Positions 18,298-28,656 of a stretch of 29,028 nucleotides of DNA are shown piece after piece. This DNA is from Brachionus koreanus. Taxonomy: Eukaryota; Rotifera; Eurotatoria; Ploima; Brachionidae. The translations under genes and the position numbers were made by a program. A model generated the notes under the pieces. That model was not told the DNA's origin. It did not search any database and saw only the letters and a list, made by a program, of their open reading frames with translations. Location of the stretch: positions 1,559,172 through 1,588,199 of the forward strand of contig PJRA01000323.1 of the NCBI GenBank assembly GCA_016987375.1. The letters run 5' to 3'. The number at the start of each line of letters is the position of its first letter. Positions within the stretch are counted from its first letter, which is position 1.

Positions 18298-21237
18298 TGC
18301 AAATCATAAAATAATCAAAAGCATGAATTGAATTGAATTGAAAAATTTACAAAAAAATATAAATTTTTTATTTTTATAGTATTTGAATAGATTTGATGAA
18401 AGAAGTACCTAAAGTTGTCTGAAACTAAAAATTCTTAACATAAAATTTAAATAAAAGAATTCGATTAAATTCATAGGTAATTTGAATAATGCTATCAAGC
18501 GTTTTAAAAGAATTCTAAATTTAGCAATTTTTTTGATTCAAAAATAATACATTAACTATTTCTTTTCAGGATTTGATTTATTTAAAATTTTATTTTTTTT
18601 TTAGAAAAGGGTTGAAAAATTAGGCCATTTTCAAAGCACTTATTAGAGTGTTATTTTTTAGAGTTACTAAAAAAATTTATAAAAATAGCATAGTGCGAAT
18701 AAATTATGAATTTATTTTTCCCATTAAGAAATCAGCAAGTTTACTCTAAACAGAGTACATTAATTTATTTAGCGCACTTAATAAACTTATTGACTATAGA
18801 ATTGCTAAATACTTTATTGAATTTTGAATAAAATGAAAAACATTTCGAATAAAGATTAATTTTCAAGCTACTTAAATAGTTTAAATGGCTTAGTGAAATT
18901 TAAATACAAATTGAACAAAAATATTTTCTTTTTTGATAAACTAAAATAATGTTTAATTAACTTGTCATGTCATGTCATCTGATTTTTTCTAATATCAAAT
19001 AATATGATCTGATATTAGCTAATTACGTTCAGATAATATAACATTGAAATTTAAAAATATTTATAAGCCTAATTTTTTTCTATAAACGAAATGTGGCCGT
19101 ATTACATTTTTAAAATTTTTAAAAAAATTTTTCCAATTAAATGATTTAATCATAGCTGTCAATAAATTGTCCAAACGGTTGTACCAAAAAAAAATAGTTC
19201 TTTTTTATTATTTTTAAGTTCTTTTCAATAAAATTGACAGTTTTTTATAAGAATTATCTGAAATATACTTTTTTTGTTCATTTTTTATTTGATTTACTTT
19301 TTATTATAAAACCCATATTTCAGCAAACCCATATTTCATCCCAGCATACTTTACTTTTTCACATATTTTCTTCTGAAAAATATACCTCCCTTTTTAAAAA
19401 ACCAAAAAATTTTTTAACATATTCAATTTTTAAATAAAAAATATCGTTAATAAAAATTTTTAATTTTTTTTACATAAAATCTGAATTAAATTTTTGTCAA
19501 TTTAAGAAATTTTTTTAAAAAATATATCCAGTTTAATTTCAATTTTTCAAACCCATTTTTTGGGTTTGTTCACAAACTCATTAGACTCTTTTAAATATCT
19601 TATAATATTTAATAAAGATTAAAGTATTTACAATAGCAATAATGAGCTTTAAGGTCACTGCCTTTAAAAAGGAAGTAATACTCACTTACTTGCACAAAAA
19701 ATTCATATTTAGAGAGTTTGTTAGCGAATTGTTTGCATTTGCTTTATTTTAGTTGAGTTATCTTCTAGGTCTGCATCTTATTTTTTTTTGCGTTTTTGAT
19801 AAGTTCGATTTGTCTTAAAAACGATATCTTTTTTCTTAGTTTTCTTCTTTCAATTTTCTTCTATTTTATTTTAATTTTAAGTGTGCTAAAAAGATTTTAG
19901 TATGTTATTAAGGTTTTTTGTATGTTAAAAATGCAAGTATGTTGTGATGAAAAATTGGTAAACTGAAAAGTTTTGTCTGTATGCTAAATAGTTTCATCAC
20001 TATGTTAAAACAACAACTCCAATAAAAAAGTTGTCTTTTATTGTATAAAAATATTTTTTTATTACTAAATTAGTCAGGATTTTACTAAAATTGTTATCCG
20101 AAAATATTAGTAGTCTTTAATCATTTGCTTGTATTAAGAAAAATATAAATATTTTTTCTCCTTTTTTTACTACAATAGTACTGTATTTTCAGATTTTTTA
20201 ATTTGTTATCCAAAAAAATCAAAAAAAAATTCAATTTATGTTCAAGTTACTTAGTTAACAGTTTAACAGTTTAAAAATTTTATTTTAACTAATGATGCTA
20301 ATCTATATTAGTTTTTTGTCAATTTTATTCTTATAGTAAAATTCATATTTACTTTTTTTCAAACTAAAGCAATAATATGATAAAAGTTAAAATTCTTGAG
20401 TATGCAATTAATCAGATTAAAAAAAAAACATATGCTTTATTGAAAAAAAAATCAAAAAAAATTGGCTTATCGCATCTTTTCACATGCGATAAAAAATAAA
20501 AATTTTAATATTGATGATAAATTTCAATTCATGTCAATTTTGGAAAAAAGATTTCGAGTCTCTTTTTTTGAATAATTTCAGTCAATAAAACAATAAAAAT
20601 TTTTTAATTAATGGGTTGATATTTACCGTAATACATATATTTTTTTTGTAAAGAATACTATTTAAATAAAAAGAAATTTAAAAAAAAAGATTTATTCTTT
20701 ATTCATCATAATAGATTGAAGCCTAAATTTTGATTCAAATTAAGGTTGATTCAGCTCTTTAGTTAAAAAATTAATTTAAACATAAAAATTTAATTTTTTA
20801 TTTTTAGAACAAAAAAAAAATAAAAAAATTATCAGGTCTTATTGGTATATATTTATTAATTTTTCATTTAAAGTGCTTATTTAAAAGCGAAAATCAATTT
20901 TTTTTCAATCACTTCTAAATCTTTCATATTATTTAATTAATTAAATTTTTTGAAAACAAAAATTTTTGTTTCAATTGCTTAACTCTTCAAATAGTAATGA
21001 TCCAACTTGCAAATATTTCAAAATTATATCTTAAAAAAATAGAAAAAAAAAAATTTTTAAAGCCAAATTCTCTGCCTAAATAAAATATTTTTTTTTAAAT
21101 TAGTAAATTTTTAAATAAATGCCATATTGTTTTGCACAGTTGTAAGTGAAATTAAAAATTTCAAAGAGGAAGGTTGATTTATAACTTTTTTGAAAATTAC
21201 TTAAGCTTCAATTTTCTCTTATAAAAAAACTTAAAAC
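18298..21237. other. 2.9-kb AT-rich intergenic region between divergent genes
   Basis: No supported gene. Small structures are visible: TAATATCA...TGATATTA near 18991-19018; a direct repeat AAACCCATATTTCA near 19311 and 19327; a hairpin CAAACCCA/TGGGTTTG (19548-19568); several GTATGTTA-like phrases around 19900-20000; and a hairpin TTATCGCAT/ATGCGATAA (20467-20492). It must contain the promoters of the HIRIP3-like gene (left) and the ataxin-2-like gene (right), but I can define no element. Confidence 0.5.
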
Positions 21238-22094
21238 ATGCTTGAAACAAGCGATAATAAAGACACAAATTTTGTCAATGTGACAAACACAATAATGGGC
21301 TGTCCAGTAATAATGCGCGACAAAGCTAACAACTTGTATCACGGAATCCTCGGTGAATTTGTGTCTGAGTCAAAAATTGTACTAGAATGCTGCCACAAAG
21401 TTGATCCATCTAACGAGTCCATGATTTTTGACAAGAGCATACCCAAAAGGACCAATGTGGCCACTCGAGTCTTCGAAATAGAAAAAATTGTCGAAATTGA
21501 TGCTTATCAAGTGGATGGAGAGTATGCTGTAAAAAGTTAGTGAACCTTCATATAAAAAATAAATTTCAGTTTTAATTATTCAAGAGCCAAGGTCTTGAAA
21601 ATTCGTTCATAGATTCGGCAATAGTTGAAAAGAGTCGGATTTCAGATGAAGAATTCGAAGAGGGAAGAGACCTTGTGCCATATGAGTTTGATATAGACGG
21701 AGATTATTCCGATCTTGACTCGGGCCTTAACTCAAAAGAGACATCGCCATTGAGTTCAAATTCTAAATCTGGATGGAATCCGGACGATATGTTCACTATA
21801 AATACCATTAAGTTTGGCTATAAGACAACCTATGATCCTAATCTAAGAGAGTACACAATTCCTCTGGAAAAAAAGCAGACTGATGAATACAGAAAGCGCG
21901 AATTGGAAGCAGAAAAAATTGCTAATGAAATCGAGAAATCGAGGAGCTATAGACGCAATATTGATAGGGAATTAAGTGACAATGAAGAAGAGGAATTAGC
22001 GTTCTCGGCTGTTATTCGTTCAGATAAAAATAACAACAATTTCTTAAAATCAAACAAATCAAAGAAAACCAAATCCAAAAATTTAAAGAATTAA
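21238..22094 (+). CDS. ATXN2: Ataxin-2-like RNA-binding protein, short form (Lsm + LsmAD only)
   Basis: Two exons: 21238-21528 (97 codons, ending EYA before gtaaaaag) and 21585-22094, separated by a 56-bp intron. They give 266 residues. Residues about 15-97 form the ataxin-2 Lsm domain (MGCPVIMRDKANNLYHGILG ... ESMIFD ... VFEIEKIVEID). After the intron SFIDSAI matches the family's 'FTDSAI'. The LsmAD domain follows, with GWNPDDMFTINTIKFGYKTT and EYTIPLEKKQTDEYRKRELE. Ataxin-2 binds mRNA 3' UTRs and works in translation and stress granules, normally through a C-terminal PAM2 motif that binds poly(A)-binding protein. Here the frame stops soon after LsmAD in a Lys-rich tail and no PAM2 is visible. 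Human ataxin-2 exceeds 1000 residues. A missed downstream exon is possible, but none was seen before 22940. An alternative splice choice at AAAAA|gttagt is less likely. Confidence 0.88.
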
Positions 22095-22920
22095 TAATTT
22101 AAATTTTATTTTTTTAATTATTTTTTGAATGTGATTTAACTTAAATGGGTGACTTGTTGTTCCGATTTTTTTTGATTTATATATTTTTTTTAAATTTCTT
22201 TAAAATGTACGTAAAGACTTTGTTTTATTGCATTTAAATGGTTAAAGACAATTCGTTGATTGTAACATTATTTTCTTTTCTTTTTTTTTGGACATAAAAA
22301 ACCTTTAAAAATAATAATTTGAATATATTTAAAGCAACTTATCTTTAACAAAAACTCCTTAATTATTTGAGCCTTTTATAAGTTCTTTAATTTTTTTAAA
22401 TAAATTTAATTTGCATTAATTAAATGAGATGTTTTTTGCTATAAATTTGCATAATTCATTATTAGAACATTATTAAATTAGAACTAAAGGAGTTCCTTGT
22501 TGAAAAAAAAAGTGCCATACCAAAAAAAAATCAATAATTATTTCTTAAATGTGAAGTTTTTTAATTGTTTACTTTTAAATTAAATTTTATTTGCAATCAT
22601 CTTAGTCAAATTTCGCTAGCTATTTATCAGATATTAAAAAGGAGCCTAGACAGACAGAAAGAGATTGTTTTATCAGACAGGTCTGACTAGATTAAGTACT
22701 TTTAAATGGTCAAATGCAATAAATCAATTCATTTCTTTAAATTATTTTAATAAATAAAAAACAAAAGAAAATAATGAAATTATTATCAAATTATTTTTAA
22801 ATTTAAAAATTGAAATTTTTTTTTTATAATTTTTTTGAAATTAATGGAAAATTTAAACGCTGCCAAATGCGCTCAAAATTTGTTCGTTTAGACTCTATTA
22901 AAATATTAGTTTGGATACAC
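22095..22920. other. 3' flank of ataxin-2-like gene, AT-rich
   Basis: No coding frame. A phrase CAGACAGACAGAAAG...CAGACAGGTCTG lies near 22650-22687 and includes a small CAGAC/GTCTG hairpin. No poly(A) hexamer is obvious within 200 bp of the stop. Confidence 0.4.
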
Positions 22921-22940
22921 TTTTTTATATAACTGGTCTT
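22921..22940. repeat. Target-site duplication, left copy
   Basis: TTTTTTATATAACTGGTCTT is repeated exactly at 23907-23926. The pair brackets the minus-strand LINE insertion at 22941-23906. Confidence 0.85.
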
Positions 22941-23906
22941 TTTTTTTGTTTCCTTATACGCTCTTTGTGGAGCATAGGGTCATTACTTTTGATTTCCAAT
23001 CAAGTCGATGTCTAACGCTTGCTTCACCCCATTTCAGTGAGCTCTTTCATGATTATTCGCCTCCAAGTTATTCCTGGTCTTCCTACTTTTCGCTTGCCTT
23101 GCGGTATCCATTACAGGGCTCTTTTTGTTATTCGATTTTCTTCCATTCTAAGTACATGTCCTAATCATCGTAATCTTTTGTTCTTTATGCACAGGCTCAT
23201 TGTTTTCGAATATGTTCTTTTGAATAATTCGTTATTTGTTATTGTATCAGGTCAGTCTATTTTTAGGATTCTTTTTAAGCTAAAAATGTGGAATGTATTA
23301 ATACTTTTACTGTCAGCTTCAGACATCCCCCAGCATTACACTACCATACACTACACTACCTTACATTAGTGTTGCTTTTACTATCTTATTGTACAGCTTT
23401 AGCTTAGTTCTATTGTTGAAGCTCGTAGATTCCATGCTCGCTTGAGTCTTGCAAAGACACTTTGTGCTTTCGACAAGATCATCTGCAAAGTCCAGATTTT
23501 CAAATCCTGTGGATACTGAATACCTCTAGGATTAGCAGTTGATTTCCTCATGACATAGTCTATTAAGACCAAAGAGTACAGAGTTGGAGAGAGAACGCAT
23601 CCTTATCTTATCCCTGTATTTACTTTGAAGCTTTCAGATTGACCCTTTTCCAGAATTATACTGCACTCGAATTCTTCGTAGAAGATTTTTATCAAGTTAA
23701 CGTTTTTTTGGGGTATACCATAAGTTCTAAGTATGGTCCAAAGAGTTTCTCTATGAACGCTATCAAAGGCTTTCTTGAAGTCTATGAAGTTAACATTTTC
23801 CATTCTGGACTTTGTTCTATAGTATTTCTAAGAGCAAATATCTGATCAGTACATTTTCTTCTGAACCTCGCTGGTAATAATTATTATTTTATATACTGGA
23901 ATTTTT
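22941..23906 (-). mobile_element. 5'-truncated RTE-like LINE with intact boundaries
   Basis: Read on the minus strand from 23906, the element gives ARFRRKCTDQIFALRNTIEQ, then FIDFKKAFDSVHRETLW (RT motif A), YGIPQKNVNLIKIFYEEFEC and FKVNTGIR-stop-GCVLSPTLYSLV (motif B, with the Gln codon mutated to stop). Next come NLDFADDLVES (catalytic box), a deletion of the following region, and SVFARLKRAWNLRASTIEL. The classic 3' block is RLRWLGHVLRMEENRITKRA, then WIPQGKRKVGRPGITWRR. It ends with WKSKVMTLCSTK-type sequence and a short A-tail at 22941-22948. Exact 20-bp duplications flank it. Several shifts and stops mean it is not coding-competent, but it is younger than the copy at 805. Confidence 0.88.
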
Positions 23907-23926
23907 TTTTTTATATAACTGGTCTT
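23907..23926. repeat. Target-site duplication, right copy
   Basis: Exact copy of 22921-22940 immediately beyond the 5' end of the minus-strand LINE. Confidence 0.85.
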
Positions 23927-24680
23927 GGTCACATAAAATCTTATTCACAAAAATAAATTTTCCTGGTCACACTTTTTATTACACTACTTTTTGTGACCAG
24001 ATAATAAGTGTGTTGGTTACATAAAAGGTCATAAAAGGTTACAACAAACTCGAATAGTTTCATTTAAACAATGGATCTCTTTGGTCTTCTTTTTAAATTG
24101 TAATTCTTTATAACACTTGGTTCTTTATTTTTAAGCACTAGATATTGAAAATATAATTAAGAAAGCATGCATAAGTCAAATTAAGACTATTTGAAAAACC
24201 AATAAATATACTTCTTCAACAAAAAGTAGATTTTTGGTTAAATTTTTAATTTAAGAAAATACAAAATAGTTTTTGGTATTTTTAAAATTCATAGGCTCGT
24301 TTACTTCTACTAATTTTTGTTCTTTATAGTAATTTTTATCATTAAATTAAATATTAAACAAAGTGCTGATTAGGGATTCGTGTATGTTGTAGATCAGGGA
24401 ACTATTATTTAAAATTAAAATTAATTAAAATCTATGTTCTATTTTTCAAAAAGTTAAGAAAGTATAAAAAGAACATAAAATATTTTTATACATTAATATT
24501 CTCAATGTCTACAACTCATTTTCTAATAATTTGTTATTGACTTGGACTTATTTGAATCTTTTCTCTTTTTGTGTAGGACTAAAATCTTTTAGATTTTAAA
24601 CAGGTCCTAGCGACTTTGTTCTGAATTTTTGAATTTATTATCTTTGATTAGTGATTATAATGAGATTTTCTTCAGATGAT
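23927..24680. other. AT-rich spacer with a GGTCAC inverted repeat
   Basis: CTGGTCACA (near 23963) and TGTGACCAG (near 23992) form a 9-bp inverted repeat. The rest, to 24680, is A/T-rich with no supported frame. Confidence 0.4.
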
Positions 24681-24900
24681 ATTTAACTCTTTATGTTCGG
24701 TCAGCATCTTGTCTCTATAGATATAGCTAAGGTCCTTAACTCCTTTTTGCACCTTAGTTATATGACATTTTTATGAGAGCTTCTTGTGTATTAACTTGCT
24801 TGTATCAAATCTCTAGTGGAATATGGTCTAGTCACTTGATCCTAAACATTTGATGATAGCGCTCAGTCGCAAAACTGCTAATTTTTTGCTATATTTGCGA
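24681..24900. mobile_element. Possible rearranged CR1/L2-like LINE fragment
   Basis: On the plus strand (about 24797-24890) a frame reads IKSLVEYGLVT-stop-S-stop-TFDDSAQSQ, like the LIRPxLEYxxxVWSPxLKxD segment of CR1/L2 ORF2 proteins. On the minus strand (about 24770-24670) TKVQKGVKDLSYIYRDKML resembles the adjacent VQRRxTKxxxGLKxLSYxERLKxL segment. Neighbouring protein segments on opposite strands would fit an inversion during insertion. Both matches are short and degenerate. Confidence 0.3.
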
Positions 24901-24984
24901 TGTTATGTTTAGAAACAATAATTTTAGAATTAATGAATTTTTAAAAAATTATTAAAAAAATTTTTTGATAAATAAGATTTAAAA

Positions 24985-25060
24985 ATTTCGACTTGAGTGG
25001 AAATCAAAAGTAATGACCCTATGCTCCACAAGGAGTGAATAAGGAAAAAAAAAAGATTAA
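24985..25060 (+). mobile_element. 3' terminal fragment of the RTE-like LINE
   Basis: CGACTTGAGTGGAAATCAAA through the GTAATGACCCTATGCTCCAC block and the following AGGA(A)n tail is nearly identical to the 3' end of the minus-strand LINE at 22941-23004, in the opposite orientation. Only about 60 bp of the element is present. The frame reads RLEWKSKVMTLCSTR before a short poly(A). Confidence 0.75.
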
Positions 25061-25487
25061 AAAATAGTGACACTCAAATATAATCTTAAAAACTAAACTT
25101 AAAAAATTTACTTAAACATGTCGGTTTCGTGAACAACTTTTTCAAATCCAGATATTAAATAAGTTTTAAAATCCAGATTTTTTTTTAAGTCTTAAGTGAA
25201 GTCAAGTCATATTTTTGGCTTAATTTTTGTGACTTTAACTTTAAACTGAGACTTATAAACAAGTCTGTTAAAATCAAAATTGTCCAATTTGACATCATCA
25301 TCAATAATTATAAAATTCCGACCTGGTAGACAGAATAAATTGATTATATTTAAAACTGTTTAGATTCATCGTAGTAGAATATGGATCTCCTCAAATTTAG
25401 CAATGCTTGATTCAATTCTGAAAGAAGAATATCATTAGATCTTTCATAAGTGGAAAAAAAAATAAGATTTTTGTATGATGTCAGATT
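25061..25487. other. Spacer between LINE fragments
   Basis: A/T-rich, no supported frame. Some of 25320-25487 may be decayed upstream parts of the following CR1/L2-like fragment, but I cannot align it. Confidence 0.4.
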
Positions 25488-25945
25488 TGGGTATCAACTG
25501 AAGAAAAAGACCTTTGTGTAATCGTTTCTAATGACATGAAGTGAAGTAGACAGTGTACAGTGGTAGCTGCAAAAGCAAACAGAATTCTGGACTAGATCAA
25601 AATTCGTTTTCATATCTCGGCAAAAAGACGGTATTGCCACTGTGCACTGCATTAATAAGACATCACCTGGAATAGGCTTTAAGTATGTGGTTCCCGTTGG
25701 AAAAAACTGATCACAAAACTCTCGAAAAAGAGGACTTACTATGAGGGACTATTAAAGATGCTCATTGGGAATTAATTTTCTTATCAATAGAATGGTGTCA
25801 ATTTGGAACTTATTGTCAGACCAAGTAATATCGGCGAAGTCGGTAAACATTTTTAAATCAAGAATTGACAGAAGTGTTTGGTTTAAATAAAAGAAATTCA
25901 AGGGCTCAAGGACTACTACTACTACTACTAGTGAATAAAAAATGA
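25488..25945 (+). mobile_element. CR1/L2-like LINE 3' fragment with (ACT)n tail
   Basis: Pieces in order: WVSTEEKDLCVIVSNDMK, then VAAKANRILD-stop-IKIRF, matching the EKDLGVxVxxDLKxSxQ...AxxKANRxLGxIKRxF signature. LPLCTALIRHHLE-stop-ALSMW follows, matching LYxxLIRPHLEYAxxVW, and then EKTDHKTLEK. The end reads NFLINRMVSIWNLLSDQVIS and AKSVNIFKSRIDRS, matching the WNxLPxxVVxAxSVNxFKxRLDK end of ORF2. A perfect ACT microsatellite (25912-25930) follows and then an A-rich tail. Internal deletion and stops show it is dead. Confidence 0.82.
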
Positions 25946-26268
25946 AAAAATTTATTAAATTTAATTTTTTTTTGTTGTACAAACTCAATGCCAGCACTGT
26001 AATTTTTATTCTCATGCAACTTCCGTGAAAAAAAGTACAAAATTAGAAAAATTCTGAATTTTTTTATAATCTATTTTATTATATTAAAATTAATTAAGTC
26101 ACTTAAAAGGAATTACAAAAAATATAATTAAACTTGGCCTGTTATTTAACCTTGTTTTTCTAAATAGATCAATATGAAATTTTGAAACTAGCCAGTATTA
26201 AAAAATCTTGACATGACCTTTTTCAATTAAATGTCTACCTGAAAGGAAAAAAATTTTAAAAAAAATTG
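25946..26268. other. Upstream region of the Fused/STK36 gene
   Basis: A/T-rich with no coding frame. An RFX-type X-box follows at 26269. Confidence 0.4.
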
Positions 26269-26281
26269 GTTGCTTAGCAAC
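26269..26281. promoter_or_regulatory. RFX X-box motif upstream of the Fused kinase gene
   Basis: GTTGCTTAGCAAC fits the RFX X-box consensus RYYNYY-N(1-3)-RRNRAC at every position and is a perfect inverted repeat (GTTGCT-T-AGCAAC). It ends 101 bp before the start codon at 26382. RFX factors drive ciliary genes through X-boxes often about 100 bp upstream of the ATG, and Fused/STK36 has a role in motile cilia, so the placement is functionally sensible. Confidence 0.65.
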
Positions 26282-26381
26282 AAATTTTTTTCTTTGAAGG
26301 AAAATGAACATTTCTAGTTCAATATTTATTATTTATTAATATTTTATTTAAATTTATTGGGATATTTTAGCTGAGATAAAT

Positions 26382-28231
26382 ATGGATAAATATCACGTGC
26401 TGGAATTTATTGGAGAGGGTTCATTTGCCAAAGTACACAAGGGCCGTAAAAAATATACAGGCCAAGTAAATTATGATTAAAAAAAAAATACAGTTAAAGC
26501 ATTTATTTTGTTTTTTTTTTCTAAAAAAGATAGTAGCTCTTAAATTTATATCAAAAGTTAATAAGAGTGAAAAAGAGCTGCGTAATTTGAAACATGAAAT
26601 AGAAATTCTGCGAAACCTTCACCATGAAAACATAATTCAAATGTTGGACAGCTTTGAGACCGATAAAGAAGTCGTGGTTGTGACTGAATACGCAGATGGC
26701 GAGCTATTTGGCCTTTTAGAAGACGACGGCTCTTTGTCCGAGGAACAGGTGCAGAGCATTGCTTGCCAATTGGTCTCAGCTCTCCACTATTTACACTCAC
26801 ACCGAATCATGCACAGAGACATGAAGCCGCAGAACATTCTTCTTTGCAAAGACAAAGTAAAGCTGTGTGATTTTGGATTTGCCAGAGCTATGAGTGTCGA
26901 AACAATGGTGTTGACTTCAATTAAAGGAACGCCTCTGTACATGAGTCCAGAACTAGTCGAAGACAAACCATATGACCACAATGCAGATTTATGGTATATA
27001 AGCAAACATCAAGAGTTTTTTAAATAATTTTTTTTTCTAAGGGCCCTAGGCTGCATTCTGTATGAAATTTTTACTGGCAATCCACCGTTTTATACAAATA
27101 ATCTCTATCAACTGGTAGATATGATTGTTAAAGGCCAGGTAAAATGGCCGAAAACAATGAGTCAATGTTTCAAAAACTTTTTACAAGGTCTTCTGACCAA
27201 AGACCCGTCCAAACGATTGTCGTGGCCTCAGCTTGCAGAGCATGAATTCATAAAATCAGGAGTTAAAAGTATTATACAAAATTTTCGATGCTAATTTTAA
27301 AATTTTTTGCTTAGTTCCTGATTTAACTGCATCGATCATGGAGCCATTGACTGTTCAATTGTCTGAGGAGCAGCTTAAAAAAAAGCAAGCGCAGCAGCGA
27401 GCCAAGGCACCAACTCCGGGAACTTCTAGAATACTTTCGCGAGCGATCAAGGAACAAAAAAAGCAGCATATGACCCAAATAAAAGAGACTTCGGAGCCGA
27501 AAAGATTGGATGAGACTTTGAAGCCCGAGGAACCGAAAATACAAGAAGAGCCCAAAGATTCAGAAGATGATTGGCAAAGCCTTTTGGAAAATTTAATACC
27601 CGAGAATCTCGATCTTTGCCTAAAATATTTGAGCGATGAAACATTTGTTAATAAGATAAAAAGCAAATTACAGCTGTCTAAACAATTGCTGTTAGAGGCT
27701 AAAATTGAAGGCGCCTCACAATTTAGAGAGATTAGCAAATTGCTGGCAAATTTGCTATCCATACAAGTTGAAATTGATGAACAAGATAGTTTGTCATCGA
27801 CTTTAAAACAAGATAATTCGAATAAAAAACCAGACACGAGTCAATTGGGAGTATTGGAAAAATTTTGCTCAAACATTGACTTGGCCAGATATTTTTTTGA
27901 TCTATTGAAATTATTTTTAAGCGATAGAGCTAATTTAAAAACCTTAAAAGAGGTAAAATTCAGATGAATTTTAAAATTTTTTAAAATTTTATAAATATTT
28001 TAAAAATTAATTTTTTTTTAAATTCAGCAAGTTTGGTTTGAACAAATTGAATTGGATACTCTTGTTGTTATTCAGTCGTATTTTTCAAGTAATTTGAGTT
28101 TACTGGAATTTGTTGAGGCAACAACAAGCTCAACTTATGTCAAATATGCCAAAGAGATTTTGATTTTAAGTGAAATTCTTTTAAATGTCAAAACAGACTC
28201 CGGTTTGAGACTTAAAGAAAAAACCCTAATT
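26382..28231 (+). CDS. STK36: Fused-family serine/threonine kinase (STK36), 3' end not resolved
   Basis: Exons 26382-26465, 26530-26993, 27042-27268, 27315-27952 and 28028-28231 join in frame to 539 codons. Introns are 46-75 bp and GT-AG. The kinase domain occupies about residues 1-260. It has the glycine loop [17 protein letters not shown] with the catalytic Lys, the catalytic loop [11 protein letters not shown] in [11 protein letters not shown], and the activation segment [15 protein letters not shown]. Identity to vertebrate STK36 is very high in the kinase. Beyond it, [19 protein letters not shown] and VIQSYFSSN also have STK36 counterparts. STK36 functions in motile cilia (central pair) and, in flies, Hedgehog signalling. 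Human STK36 has about 1315 residues with C-terminal ARM-like repeats. Exon 5 ends at a strong donor (ATT|gtaagt), so more exons must follow. A short terminal exon at 28327-28401 would end the protein at 563 residues. Confidence 0.93.
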
Positions 28232-28326
28232 GTAAGTATTTATTTTTATTAATTATTCAAGTCACTTTCTTTTGAAAACTTAAAAAAAAATGCACTAATG
28301 TGTAGAAAAAATTTTCCATTTTACAG

Positions 28327-28401
28327 AAAAAACTCGAGTTTGAAAATATATATTTTAGATTCTTGAATTTAAACCAAAGAACAAAACAAAACGTTAAATA
28401 A
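28327..28401 (+). CDS. Possible alternative last exon of the STK36-like gene
   Basis: A good acceptor (TTCCATTTTACAG, ending 28326) precedes a phase-0 frame of 24 codons, KKLEFENIYFRFLNLNQRTK and onward, to TAA at 28401. It would close the Fused kinase at 563 residues, less than half the usual length. I see no homology in it. The true next exon may lie past the right edge. Confidence 0.25.
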   Translation, partial: KKLEFENIYFRFLNLNQRTKQNVK

Positions 28402-28656
28402 ACTAAATCCCATTTTTTCCCCAGAACAAAGCTGCCGATTGTGACAGCTAATGCAACAATACATGATGCAAAATTCATATAAACATTTTGAAAACATTGT
28501 ATCTATTTAATTGAATTAAAATTTTTAAGTTTAATTTTAAGAAGAGAGCATCAAAAATCTTCTTCTCAAAGAGAATAATTAATGAATTATTATTTAAGAA
28601 TTAAAGTGACATTGAAAATTATAAAAAAAATATAAAACAAATTTAAAAAAATGTAA
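28402..28656. other. AT-rich spacer with an unsupported minus-strand ORF
   Basis: A minus-strand frame (28478-28257) begins MNFASCIVALAVTIGSFVLG, a membrane-like helix. It lacks recognisable homology and decays into Phe/Lys-rich sequence. No other feature was seen. Confidence 0.3.

Noticed and set aside
19234..19437. 67-codon plus-strand ORF
   Set aside because: Phe/Ile/Leu-rich translation of T-rich DNA with an internal 16-bp direct repeat; no sign of coding selection.
22946..23369. Plus-strand ORFs of 72 and 116 codons
   Set aside because: Antisense of the RTE-like LINE 3' end, which reads correctly on the minus strand.
27323..27837. Minus-strand ORFs of 73, 65 and 160 codons
   Set aside because: Antisense of STK36 exon 4, which has clear family matches on the plus strand.
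28257..28478. 73-codon minus-strand ORF with a membrane-like N-terminus
   Set aside because: No recognisable family, decays into Phe/Lys-rich sequence, and overlaps the STK36 intron and possible exon.
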